Below are positions 13,207 to 20,095 of a stretch of DNA of 20,095 nucleotides, piece after piece. The stretch's first letter is position 1, and each line of letters opens with the position of its first letter. Position numbers and translations under genes: made by a program. Source of the stretch: an uncultured Eubacteriales bacterium (GTDB lineage: Bacteria > Bacillota > Clostridia > Oscillospirales > Oscillospiraceae); assembly GCA_902492005.1 (NCBI GenBank), contig CABUJV010000035.1:1-20095 (forward strand). The letters run 5' to 3'. The notes under the pieces were generated by a model that saw only the letters and a program-made list of their open reading frames with translations, did not search any database and was not told the DNA's origin.

Positions 13207-15156
13207 ATGTCCATCGTCAAAATGAAACACATTCGCCTGTTCGGCATGGCCGCGGACCGGGAGACCCTTCTCCGGCAGCTCCAGCACCTGGGCTGCGTGG
13301 AGATCAGCGAACCCACCGACAAGCTGGCGGACCCCGACTGGGCGGCCCTGACCCGGGTGGACGACGCGGGCCTGGCCCGGGTCAAGGCGGACGCCGCCCT
13401 CCTGAACGCCGCCCTGAACACGCTGAAGGGGATCGGCAAGGAGAAGGGGGGGCTGCTACAGGCCCGGCCGGAGGTCACCGAGGGGCAGCTCTTCGACGAA
13501 GGGCTGCGCGCCTCCGCCATGGAGGCGGCCCAGGCGGTCAACGCCCAGGAAAAGCGGATCTCCGCCATCCAGAACGAACAGGGCAAGCTCCGGGCACAGA
13601 AGGCCGCCCTGACCCCCTGGCTGGAGCTGGACATCCCCCTGGAGACCACCGGTACCCGGGAGGTGTCCGCCACCTTCGGCGCGGTGATGTCCACCGTCGC
13701 CCTGGATACGGTGAAACAGGCGCTGGAGGAGGCCACGGAGCTGGTGGAGGTGATCCCCGCCGGCAAGGACCGGGAATTCCAGTACGTATTGATCCTATGC
13801 CACCGCAGCGCCGAGGAGACCGCCTTCGAGACGCTGAAAAAATTTGGCTTTTCGCGCTCCTCCCTGCGGGGATGGACCGGCACCGCCCGGGAGAACACCG
13901 ACCGGCTGGAGGGCGAGCTGCGCCGGCTGGAGGGCGAGCTGGCGGAGGCGAAAGGCGCCATCGCGGCCCTGGTCCCCCACCGGGAGGACATCAAGCTGTG
14001 CATTGACCGCATGACCCAGGAGATCCAGCGGGAGGAGTACAAGGGCCGGCTTTTGCAGTCCCAGGCCACCATCTTCTTCGAGGGCTGGGTCCCGGCGGAA
14101 AATCTCCCCGCCCTGGAAAAGGTGCTGGGGCAGTACCCCGCCGCTTGGGAGGCCAACGACCCCGCGCCGGAGGAGTACCCTCAAGTCCCCATTAAGCTCA
14201 AGAACAACAAACTGACCAGGCCCCTGAACATGGTCACTAACATGTATGTGCTCCCCGCCTATGACGGCGTGGACCCCAACCCGCTGATGGCCCCCTTCTT
14301 CATCTTCTTCTTCGGACTGATGATGGCGGATATGGGCTACGGCATCCTGATGGTGGCCGCCGCCCTGGTGGTCATCTACAAGATGAAGCCCAAGGACGGC
14401 ATGGCGGACTTCGCCGGACTGCTGCTGCTGTGCGGCATCAGCACCTTCCTCATGGGCGCGCTGACCGGCGGCTTCTTCGGGGACTTCATCCCCCAGCTCG
14501 CCAAGATCATCAATCCGGCCAGCACCCTTGCGCTGCCCGCTCTGTTCACCCCGCTGAACGACACCCTGGCGATCCTGATCGGCTCGCTGGTGCTGGGCCT
14601 GATCCAGATCATCACGGGTATGATCATCAGTGTGGTGCGGAAGGTCCAGACCGGGGACGTGGCCGACGCCATCTGGAGCGAGGTCACCTGGTGGATCATC
14701 CTGGGCGGCGCGGCCCTGGCCATCCTGGGCATCGGCAGCGTGGGCGGCTACCCCGTGGTGCTGATCGTGGGCCTGGTGATGCTGGTCATCGGTTCCACCC
14801 GCAACGCCAAGGGCTTCGGCAAGCTGACCGCCCTCATCGGCGCGGTCTACAACGGCGCCACCGGCTTTTTCAGCGACATCCTGTCCTACGCCCGCCTGAT
14901 GGCCCTGATGCTGGCCGGCAGCGTCATCGCCCAGGTGTTTAACACCTTGGGCTCCGTCACCGGCAATGTGGTGGGCTTCGTCATCATCTCCTTCATCGGC
15001 AATATGCTCAACTTCGCCCTCAACCTGCTGGGCTGCTACGTCCATGACCTGCGGCTCCAGTGTCTGGAGTTCTTCGGACGGTTCTACAAGGAGGGCGGAA
15101 AGCCCTTCCGACCCCTGTTCATTCACACCAAATATGTTGATATTAAGGAGGAATAA
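13207..15156 (+). CDS. ntpI: V-type ATPase subunit I (a-subunit)
   Basis: This 649-aa protein forms the static half of the ion channel. Residues 1 to about 350 are a cytosolic arm with coiled coils that meets the peripheral stalks. Residues about 355-630 are the membrane part with about seven helices. Conserved text includes PFFIFFFGLMMADMGYG, the channel motif DILSYARLMAL with the essential arginine Arg563, and LGCYVHDLRLQCLEFFGRFY near the C-terminus. Arg563 is expected to meet the ring glutamate (Glu144 of subunit K). The ATG is one base after the stop of the stalk gene, with GGGAG upstream. Length is normal. Confidence 0.97.
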   Translation: MSIVKMKHIRLFGMAADRETLLRQLQHLGCVEISEPTDKLADPDWAALTRVDDAGLARVKADAALLNAALNTLKGIGKEKGGLLQARPEVTEGQLFDEGLRASAMEAAQAVNAQEKRISAIQNEQGKLRAQKAALTPWLELDIPLETTGTREVSATFGAVMSTVALDTVKQALEEATELVEVIPAGKDREFQYVLILCHRSAEETAFETLKKFGFSRSSLRGWTGTARENTDRLEGELRRLEGELAEAKGAIAALVPHREDIKLCIDRMTQEIQREEYKGRLLQSQATIFFEGWVPAENLPALEKVLGQYPAAWEANDPAPEEYPQVPIKLKNNKLTRPLNMVTNMYVLPAYDGVDPNPLMAPFFIFFFGLMMADMGYGILMVAAALVVIYKMKPKDGMADFAGLLLLCGISTFLMGALTGGFFGDFIPQLAKIINPASTLALPALFTPLNDTLAILIGSLVLGLIQIITGMIISVVRKVQTGDVADAIWSEVTWWIILGGAALAILGIGSVGGYPVVLIVGLVMLVIGSTRNAKGFGKLTALIGAVYNGATGFFSDILSYARLMALMLAGSVIAQVFNTLGSVTGNVVGFVIISFIGNMLNFALNLLGCYVHDLRLQCLEFFGRFYKEGGKPFRPLFIHTKYVDIKEE

Positions 15157-15160
15157 TAAC

Positions 15161-15649
15161 ATGTTGGAATTTTTTGAGGCGTTTGGTGGAATTGGCCTGG
15201 CTTTCCTGGGCGCGGCGCTGGCGGTGGGTCTGTGCTGCGTCGGCTCCGCAAGGGGCACCGGCATGGTGGGCGAAGCGGCCACCGGCCTGCTCACCGAGGC
15301 TCCCGAGCACTTCTCCAAGTGCCTGATCCTGCAGGTGCTCCCCGGCACTCAGGGCCTGTACGGCCTGGTCATCTGGTTCTTCGCCCTGTTCACCATGGGC
15401 GCCTTCTCCGGGGGGATCGTGCCCCTGACCGTGACCCAGGGCCTGACCATCTTTGTCTCCTGCATCCCCATGGCCATCGGCGGCTGGCTGTCCGCCAAGT
15501 ACCAGGGCCGCGTGGCCGCCTCCGCCATCAATGTGGTGGCTAAAAAGCCCGACGACTGGGCCAAGGGCATCATTCTCTGCGGCATCGTGGAGTTCTACGC
15601 CATCCTGTCCCTGCTGGCCTCCGTGCTGCTGCTGATGAACGCCCTTTAA
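15161..15649 (+). CDS. ntpK: V-type ATPase subunit K (proteolipid ring, Na+-type)
   Basis: This 162-aa protein is a duplicated hairpin with four membrane helices. Only the second hairpin keeps the ion-binding acid (Glu144, in GIVEFYAIL); the first has Gln there, as in Enterococcus hirae NtpK. The residues that bind Na+ in the E. hirae crystal structure (Leu61, Thr64, Gln65, Gln110, Glu139) correspond to Leu60, Thr63, Gln64 (LPGTQGLYG), Gln115 (KYQGRVAA) and Glu144, all present. This predicts Na+ rather than H+ coupling; the residue match is seen, the ion is inferred. The ATG at 15161 has AAGGAGG upstream and lies 4 bp after subunit I; an earlier in-frame start would overlap that gene without support. 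Confidence 0.96.
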   Translation: MLEFFEAFGGIGLAFLGAALAVGLCCVGSARGTGMVGEAATGLLTEAPEHFSKCLILQVLPGTQGLYGLVIWFFALFTMGAFSGGIVPLTVTQGLTIFVSCIPMAIGGWLSAKYQGRVAASAINVVAKKPDDWAKGIILCGIVEFYAILSLLASVLLLMNAL

Positions 15650-15669
15650 TGGGGAAAGGCGGTAACCGA

Positions 15670-16356
15670 ATGAACGGAATCGAAAAGATCACAGGTCAGA
15701 TCGACGCCGATGTCCAGAAGGAGATCGACGAGCTGACCGCCCAGGCCCAGGCCCAGGCGGCGGAGATCTCCGCCAAATATGAGGCGCAGGCCAAAAGCGA
15801 CTCCGGCGCCATCCTCCAAAAGGGGACGCAGGACGCCGCGCAGCGGGAGGAGCGGCTGGCCAGCGTGGCCCAGCTCGAGGCCCGTAAGCTGGTCCTGGCC
15901 GCCAAGCAGGAGATGGTAGGCAAGGCCTTTGACAAGGCCCTGGCCGATCTGGCGGCCCTGCCCGACGAGCAGTACGTGGCTCTGCTGGCCGATCTGGCCG
16001 TCAAGGCCAGCCGCACGGGCCGGGAGCAGGTCATCTTCTCCCAGAAGGACCGGTCCCGCTTCGGCAAGGCGGTGGTCACACGGGCCAACGAGATCCTAGC
16101 CCGGCAGGTGGCCCCCAAGCTCCCCGACGAGCTGACCGAGACCAAGGCGGGCGCCGTGCTGGACAAGGTGGTCACCGGAGCCTCGGCCGTGCTGGCCGGT
16201 ACCGGGATGCTCACCATGGCCGAAGAGACCCGTCCCATGGCGGGCGGCCTCATCCTCCGGGACGACAAGGTGGAGACCAACTGCTCCTTCGAGGTGCTCA
16301 TCCACCTCCAGAAGGAGAACCTGGCCGCGGAAGTGGCAAGGGCGCTTTTTGAATAA
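15670..16356 (+). CDS. ntpE: V-type ATPase subunit E (peripheral stalk)
   Basis: This 228-aa protein has a long Ala/Gln/Glu-rich coiled coil (about 1-95) and a C-terminal globular domain that ends with GGLILRDDKVETNCSFEVLI, typical of subunit E, which binds the top of the A3B3 head. It should pair with the small stalk subunit encoded first in the operon. I chose the ATG at 15670 (AAAGGCGG about 7 nt upstream); an ATG overlapping the subunit K stop at 15649 would add MGKGGNR but lacks a clear site of its own. Confidence 0.95.
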   Translation: MNGIEKITGQIDADVQKEIDELTAQAQAQAAEISAKYEAQAKSDSGAILQKGTQDAAQREERLASVAQLEARKLVLAAKQEMVGKAFDKALADLAALPDEQYVALLADLAVKASRTGREQVIFSQKDRSRFGKAVVTRANEILARQVAPKLPDELTETKAGAVLDKVVTGASAVLAGTGMLTMAEETRPMAGGLILRDDKVETNCSFEVLIHLQKENLAAEVARALFE

Positions 16357-16389
16357 CGGTCCCTCACCGGACGGAAAGGAGGGCGCCAA

Positions 16390-17391
16390 GTGGCGAAAAA
16401 AAGAAGCGAATACGACTATCTCTACATTTCCGCGCGCATCCACGCCATGGAGAACCGGATGCTGACCCGGGAACGGATGGAGCGGATGCTGGACGCCCGT
16501 ACCGCCGAGGACGCAGCCAAGGTGCTCACGGAGTGCGGCTATGAGGACTTCTCCGCCCTCACCCCCGCCGCCATTGAGCATCTGCTGGACCAGGCCCGGC
16601 TGGAGCTCTTCGCTGACCTGCGGAAGGCGTCGCCCGAACCGGGCATCGTGGACGTATTCTGCATCAAGTATGATTATCACAATGCCAAGGTGCTGCTCAA
16701 GGCGGCTGCCATGGGGACTGGCCCGGCCGGGCTCTTCATCGACGCCGGGCGCTACCCCGCCCGGCAGCTTCAGGAGGACTTCGAGCGGGAGGACCTGGAC
16801 CACTGCACCCCGGTGTTCCGGCAGGCCGTGGCCGAGGCCCAGGACGTGCTGGCCTCCAGCGCTGACCCCCAGGCCGCCGACCTGATCCTGGACCAGGCTT
16901 ACTACGAGGAGATGCTCCAGGCCGCCCGGTCGGTGAACAGCCGGTTCCTGGAGGGCTATGTGCGCTTGAGCATCGACAGCGCCAACCTGCGCTCGGCGGT
17001 CCGCTCGGCCCGCATGGGCCGGGGCGCCGATTTTCTCAAGCGGGTGCTCATCCAGGGCGGCAATGTGAAGCTGGACAGCCTCATCGCGGCGGTCACCGGC
17101 GGCGCCGACCTGGCGGGCGTCTTTGCCCGGACCCCCCTGGAGGGGGCGGCGGAGGCCGGCGCCAAGGCCATGGAGGGCGGACCCCTCACCGAGTTCGAGC
17201 GGCTGTGCGACAACGCCGTCACCGCTTATCTGACCCAGGGCAAACGGGTGGCCTTCGGGGAGCACCCCCTCATCGGCTACCTCTATGCCCGGGAGGCGGA
17301 GCTCACCACCATTCGGATCATCCTGACCGGACGGCTGGCGGGCCTGGATACGGAGGCCATCCGGGAAAGGCTGCGTGATAGCTATGTCTGA
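16390..17391 (+). CDS. ntpC: V-type ATPase subunit C (d-type, rotor cap)
   Basis: This 333-aa helical protein matches the subunit C/d family, the funnel that couples the central shaft to the K ring. Family text includes YLYISARIHAMENRML near the N-terminus, CIKYDYHNAKVLLKA (about 93-107), YVRLSIDSANLRSAVR (about 189-204) and GYLYAREAELTTIRIIL (about 297-313). The start codon is GTG, supported by GGAAAGGAGG 7 nt upstream. The end overlaps the start of subunit F by 8 nt. Confidence 0.95.
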   Translation: MAKKRSEYDYLYISARIHAMENRMLTRERMERMLDARTAEDAAKVLTECGYEDFSALTPAAIEHLLDQARLELFADLRKASPEPGIVDVFCIKYDYHNAKVLLKAAAMGTGPAGLFIDAGRYPARQLQEDFEREDLDHCTPVFRQAVAEAQDVLASSADPQAADLILDQAYYEEMLQAARSVNSRFLEGYVRLSIDSANLRSAVRSARMGRGADFLKRVLIQGGNVKLDSLIAAVTGGADLAGVFARTPLEGAAEAGAKAMEGGPLTEFERLCDNAVTAYLTQGKRVAFGEHPLIGYLYAREAELTTIRIILTGRLAGLDTEAIRERLRDSYV

Positions 17392-17701
17392 CCACTATAA
17401 AATCGCCGTGCTGGGCGACCAGGACAGCGTCCTGGGCTTTAAGGCCTTGGGCCTGGACGTGTTCCCCGCCGAGACGGTGGAGGAGGCCCGCGAGACCCTC
17501 CACCGGCTGGCCCGGGAGAGCTATGCCATCGTCTACCTGACCGAGCAGCTGGCCCAGGGGCTCGCCCCCGAGATCGCCCGTTACAAGGACGACCTGACCC
17601 CCGCCATCATCCTGATCCCCGGCAAGAGCGGCAGCCTGGGCATCGGCATGGACAACGTAAAGAAGTCCGTGGAGCGCGCGGTGGGCGCAGACATTTTATA
17701 G
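17384..17701 (+). CDS. ntpG: V-type ATPase subunit F (central shaft)
   Basis: This 105-aa protein has the Rossmann-like layout of subunit F: KIAVLGDQDSVLGFKALG (about 5-22), the middle strand YAIVYLTEQLA, and AIILIPGKSGSLGIGMDN followed by a C-terminal helix. It joins subunit D in the shaft inside the A3B3 head. The gene is ntpG in the Enterococcus hirae naming. The ATG overlaps the end of ntpC; an upstream in-frame GTG at 17375 is less likely. After the stop comes a 160-bp non-coding insert before subunit A. Confidence 0.93.
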   Translation: MSDHYKIAVLGDQDSVLGFKALGLDVFPAETVEEARETLHRLARESYAIVYLTEQLAQGLAPEIARYKDDLTPAIILIPGKSGSLGIGMDNVKKSVERAVGADIL

Positions 17702-17706
17702 GAAGT

Positions 17707-17837
17707 GCGGCGTGAGCCGCCCCCGATTTTAAGAATGGGACCCCCGGCGAAACGGCAGATTTCGTTGGGGAGAGGAGGGGCAGCCGAGCGGATGCGCCTT
17801 GGCGTCTGTGCCGAGGCGAGGGATGCGCAGCCTGCCC
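17707..17837 (+). promoter_or_regulatory. Three-hairpin non-coding insert inside the V-ATPase operon
   Basis: Three strong hairpins lie between F and A. The first (17707-17720) is GCGGC-GTGA-GCCGC, with a GNRA-type loop and followed by CCCCGATTTT. The second (17742-17770) has an 11-bp stem with two G-U pairs and a 7-nt loop. The third (17796-17817) has an 8-bp stem with a 6-nt loop, inside an outer GGGCAG/CTGCCC helix (17778-17783 with 17832-17837). The other gaps of this operon are at most 33 bp. The segment could be a processing or attenuation element, or a dispersed repeat; the sequence alone does not decide. Confidence 0.6.
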
Positions 17838-17861
17838 TGACGAGAAAGAAGGTCGATATAT

Positions 17862-19637
17862 TTGAGCGGAAAGATTGTCAAAGTTTCGGGACCGCTGGTG
17901 GTAGCCACGGGCCTGGAAGACGCCAATATGGCCGACGTGGTCCGCGTAGGTGAGCAGCGCCTCATCGGCGAGATCCTCACCATGAACGGCGACTCCGCCT
18001 CCATCCAGGTCTACGAGGAGACCTCCGGCCTGGGGCCGGGCGCGGCGGTGGAGTCCACCGGCTCTCCCCTGTCGGTGGAGTTGGGGCCTGGCATTATCGA
18101 GAACATCTACGACGGCATCCAGCGCCCGCTGGAGGTCATTATGAAGCAGACCGGCAAGAACACCCTGGAGCGCGGCGTGGAGGTCCCCGCCCTGGACCGG
18201 GAGAAGCTGTGGGAGTTCGTGCCCGTGGCCAAGCCGGGCGACAAGGTCACCGGCGGCGACGTTCTGGGCACCGTCCAGGAGACGGCCGTGGTGCTGCACA
18301 AGATCATGGTGCCCCCCCGCCTGTCCGGCACCGTGGAGTCCATCCAGGCCGGCAAGTTCAACGTGACCCAGACCGTGGCCGTGCTGAAGAAGGACGACGG
18401 CTCCAAGGTGGAGCTCACCATGACCCAGAAGTGGCCCGTCCGTGTGGGCCGCCCCTATAAGCACAAGTATCCCCCCAAGGCCCCCCTGCTGTCCGGCCAG
18501 CGCATCGTGGACACCCTGTTCCCCGTGGCCAAGGGCGGCACCGCGGCCATCCCCGGCCCCTTCGGCTCGGGCAAAACGGTGATGCAGCACCAGCTGGCCA
18601 AGTGGTCCGACGTGGATATCGTCATCTACATCGGCTGCGGCGAGCGCGGCAACGAGATGACCGACGTGCTCCGGGAGTTCCCCGAGCTTCAGGACCCCCG
18701 CACCGGCGAGTCCCTGATGAAGCGGACCGTGCTGATCGCCAACACCTCCGACATGCCGGTGGCCGCCCGCGAGGCGTCCATCTACACCGGCATCACCATC
18801 GCCGAGTACTTCCGCGACATGGGCTATCACGTGGCCGTCATCGCCGACTCCACCTCCCGCTGGGCCGAGGCCCTGCGCGAGATGTCCGGCCGTCTGGAAG
18901 AAATGCCCGGCGAGGAGGGCTACCCCGCCTACCTGTCCTCCCGTCTGGCCCAGTTCTACGAGCGGGCCGGCATGGTGGAGTGCCTGGGCTCCGACGACGA
19001 GCGCCGGGGCTCCCTGACCGCCGTGGGCGCGGTCTCCCCTCCCGGCGGCGACCTGTCCGAGCCCGTCAGCCAGGCCACCATGCGCATCGTCAAGGTGTTC
19101 TGGGCCCTGGACGCCTCCCTGGCCTACCGCCGCCACTTCCCAGCCATCAACTGGCTGAACTCCTACTCCCTGTATCTGGACTCCCTGAAGCCCTGGTTCG
19201 ACGAGCACCTGGGCAAGGAGTTTTTGCAGAACCGGGAGCGGGCCATGAACATCCTCCAGGAGGAGGCCAGCCTGAACGAGATCGTGCAGCTGGTCGGCAA
19301 GGATGCCCTGTCCCCCAACGACCAGCTTACTCTGGAGACCGCCAAGATGCTGCGGGAGGACTTCCTCCAGCAGAACTCCTTTATGGACATCGACAACTAC
19401 TCCTCCTATGACCGGCAGGAAAAGCTGATGGCCATGATCCTGGAGTACGACAAGCTCTGCCGGGCCGCCATCGCCAAGGGGGCCGCTGCCGCAGCCCTGT
19501 TCGATATCCCCGCCCGGGAACGTATCGGCCGGGCCAAGAGCGTGCCCGAGGCGGAGTACCCCATGGTCTATGAGGCCATCCGCAAGGACATGGCCGACCA
19601 GATCGACGCAGCCGCCGCGAAGGGAGGGGAAATCTGA
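17862..19637 (+). CDS. ntpA: V-type ATPase catalytic subunit A
   Basis: This 591-aa protein is the ATP-hydrolysing or ATP-synthesising head subunit. It has an N-terminal barrel (about 1-75), the A-subunit-specific non-homologous insert (about 110-200), Walker A GPFGSGKTV (232-240, Lys238), the catalytic glutamate Glu261 in GCGERGNEM, and a STSRWAEALREMSGRL stretch typical of the family. Length is normal. The start is TTG at 17862; AAGAAGG lies 9 nt upstream and no ATG or GTG gives a better-supported start. The GKIVKVSGPLVVA text right after it is the normal N-terminus. The TTG start and hairpin-rich leader may lower or set its translation separately from the genes before it; that is inference. 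Confidence 0.97.
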   Translation: MSGKIVKVSGPLVVATGLEDANMADVVRVGEQRLIGEILTMNGDSASIQVYEETSGLGPGAAVESTGSPLSVELGPGIIENIYDGIQRPLEVIMKQTGKNTLERGVEVPALDREKLWEFVPVAKPGDKVTGGDVLGTVQETAVVLHKIMVPPRLSGTVESIQAGKFNVTQTVAVLKKDDGSKVELTMTQKWPVRVGRPYKHKYPPKAPLLSGQRIVDTLFPVAKGGTAAIPGPFGSGKTVMQHQLAKWSDVDIVIYIGCGERGNEMTDVLREFPELQDPRTGESLMKRTVLIANTSDMPVAAREASIYTGITIAEYFRDMGYHVAVIADSTSRWAEALREMSGRLEEMPGEEGYPAYLSSRLAQFYERAGMVECLGSDDERRGSLTAVGAVSPPGGDLSEPVSQATMRIVKVFWALDASLAYRRHFPAINWLNSYSLYLDSLKPWFDEHLGKEFLQNRERAMNILQEEASLNEIVQLVGKDALSPNDQLTLETAKMLREDFLQQNSFMDIDNYSSYDRQEKLMAMILEYDKLCRAAIAKGAAAAALFDIPARERIGRAKSVPEAEYPMVYEAIRKDMADQIDAAAAKGGEI

Positions 19638-20095
19638 TGATCCGTGAATACCGCACCATACAGGAGATCAACGGCCCTCTGATGATGGTCAAGAAGGTCC
19701 AGGGCGTCACCTACGACGAGCTGGGCGAGATCGAGCTCCCCGACGGCACCCTGCGCCGCTGCAAGGTGCTGGAGGTCAACGGCGACAACGCCGTGGTCCA
19801 GCTCTTCGAGCCCTCCGCCGGCATCAACCTGAAAGACTCCAAAATCCGCTTCCTGGGGCACCCCCTGGAGCTGGCCGTGTCCGGCGACATGCTGGGACGG
19901 GTCTTCAACGGCATGGGCAAGCCCATCGACGGCGGCCCAGACATCCTGGCCGAGGAGCACCGGGACATCAACGGCCTGGCCATGAACCCCGCCGCCCGGG
20001 ACTACCCCAACGAGTTCATCCAGACGGGCATCTCCACCATCGACGGCCTGAACACCCTGGTCCGCGGTCAGAAGCTGCCCATCTTCTCCGGCTCC
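19637..20095 (+). CDS. ntpB: V-type ATPase subunit B (partial, runs off the window)
   Basis: The first 153 residues of subunit B are present and open to the window edge. The text REYRTIQEINGPLMMV, YDELGEIELPDG and QLFEPSAGINL is the conserved N-terminal barrel, followed by LGRVFNGMGKPIDGGP and TGISTIDGLNTLVRGQKLP. It ends at IFSGS, just at the non-catalytic nucleotide-binding loop. Subunit B forms the A3B3 hexamer with A. Its ATG overlaps the subunit A stop by one base (TGATG), which suggests coupled translation, with GGGAGGGG upstream. Confidence 0.96.
   Translation, partial: MIREYRTIQEINGPLMMVKKVQGVTYDELGEIELPDGTLRRCKVLEVNGDNAVVQLFEPSAGINLKDSKIRFLGHPLELAVSGDMLGRVFNGMGKPIDGGPDILAEEHRDINGLAMNPAARDYPNEFIQTGISTIDGLNTLVRGQKLPIFSGS

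Noticed and set aside
13795..15348. Long minus-strand open frame opposite the V-ATPase I and K genes
   Set aside because: It is the antisense shadow of ntpI and ntpK, His/Gln/Asp-rich without recognisable domains.
17705..17953. An 82-codon plus-strand frame between ntpG and ntpA
   Set aside because: It overlaps the start of ntpA in another frame, lacks a ribosome site, and its sequence is explained by the three hairpins.
1..20095. CRISPR arrays, transposases, integrases or phage genes
   Set aside because: I saw no regularly spaced identical repeats, no transposase or recombinase motifs and no attachment-site duplications. The tRNA at the left edge shows no adjacent integrase within the window.

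Overview
The window reads as chromosomal DNA of a GC-rich, Gram-positive gut-type Clostridia member, probably Oscillospiraceae (Flavonifractor/Lawsonibacter-like). That placement is inferred from high GC, strong AGGAGG-type ribosome binding sites, the spore-associated yaaL-bofA pair, an SLH protein, copper-amine-oxidase-like secreted proteins and an ntp-type V-ATPase operon. No phage, transposon or CRISPR array is visible.

Left half (about 1-9.2 kb) is entirely on the minus strand. In transcription order it holds a type IIA topoisomerase B subunit (parE-like), a secreted protein with three tandem repeats and a copper-amine-oxidase-like domain, the topoisomerase A subunit (parC-like), a YitT-family membrane protein, a LUD-domain protein, a transglutaminase-like lipoprotein whose catalytic Cys position is Ser, and a tRNA-Gly(GCC) with its own perfect consensus promoter. 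The gaps between protein genes are 18-52 bp, so parE to the lipoprotein looks like one operon.

Centre (9.1-12.7 kb): a 526-bp divergent spacer has no convincing protein gene. It holds a minus-strand segment with a long-range 11-bp closing helix, several internal hairpins and two terminators, which I read as an undescribed or unrecognised structured RNA. To its right, on the plus strand, lie yaaL (DUF2508), bofA, a small SLH-only secreted protein whose start codon lies inside a 23-bp hairpin, a MarR-family regulator with its own promoter and terminator, and a membrane-anchored putative glycoside hydrolase (DUF4015-like) followed by a bidirectional terminator.

Right part (12.8-20.1 kb): a sigma-A-type promoter drives a V-type ATPase operon in the order stalk subunit (NtpF-like), I, K, E, C, F (NtpG), A, B, matching the Enterococcus hirae ntp order; B runs off the window. 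The K subunit carries every residue known to bind Na+ in E. hirae NtpK, so a sodium-coupled enzyme is predicted. A 160-bp non-coding insert with three strong hairpins separates F from A, and A starts at TTG.

The most interesting items are the candidate structured RNA upstream of parE, the start-codon hairpin of the SLH gene, the hairpin-rich insert inside the V-ATPase operon, and the secreted repeat protein between the topoisomerase subunits.
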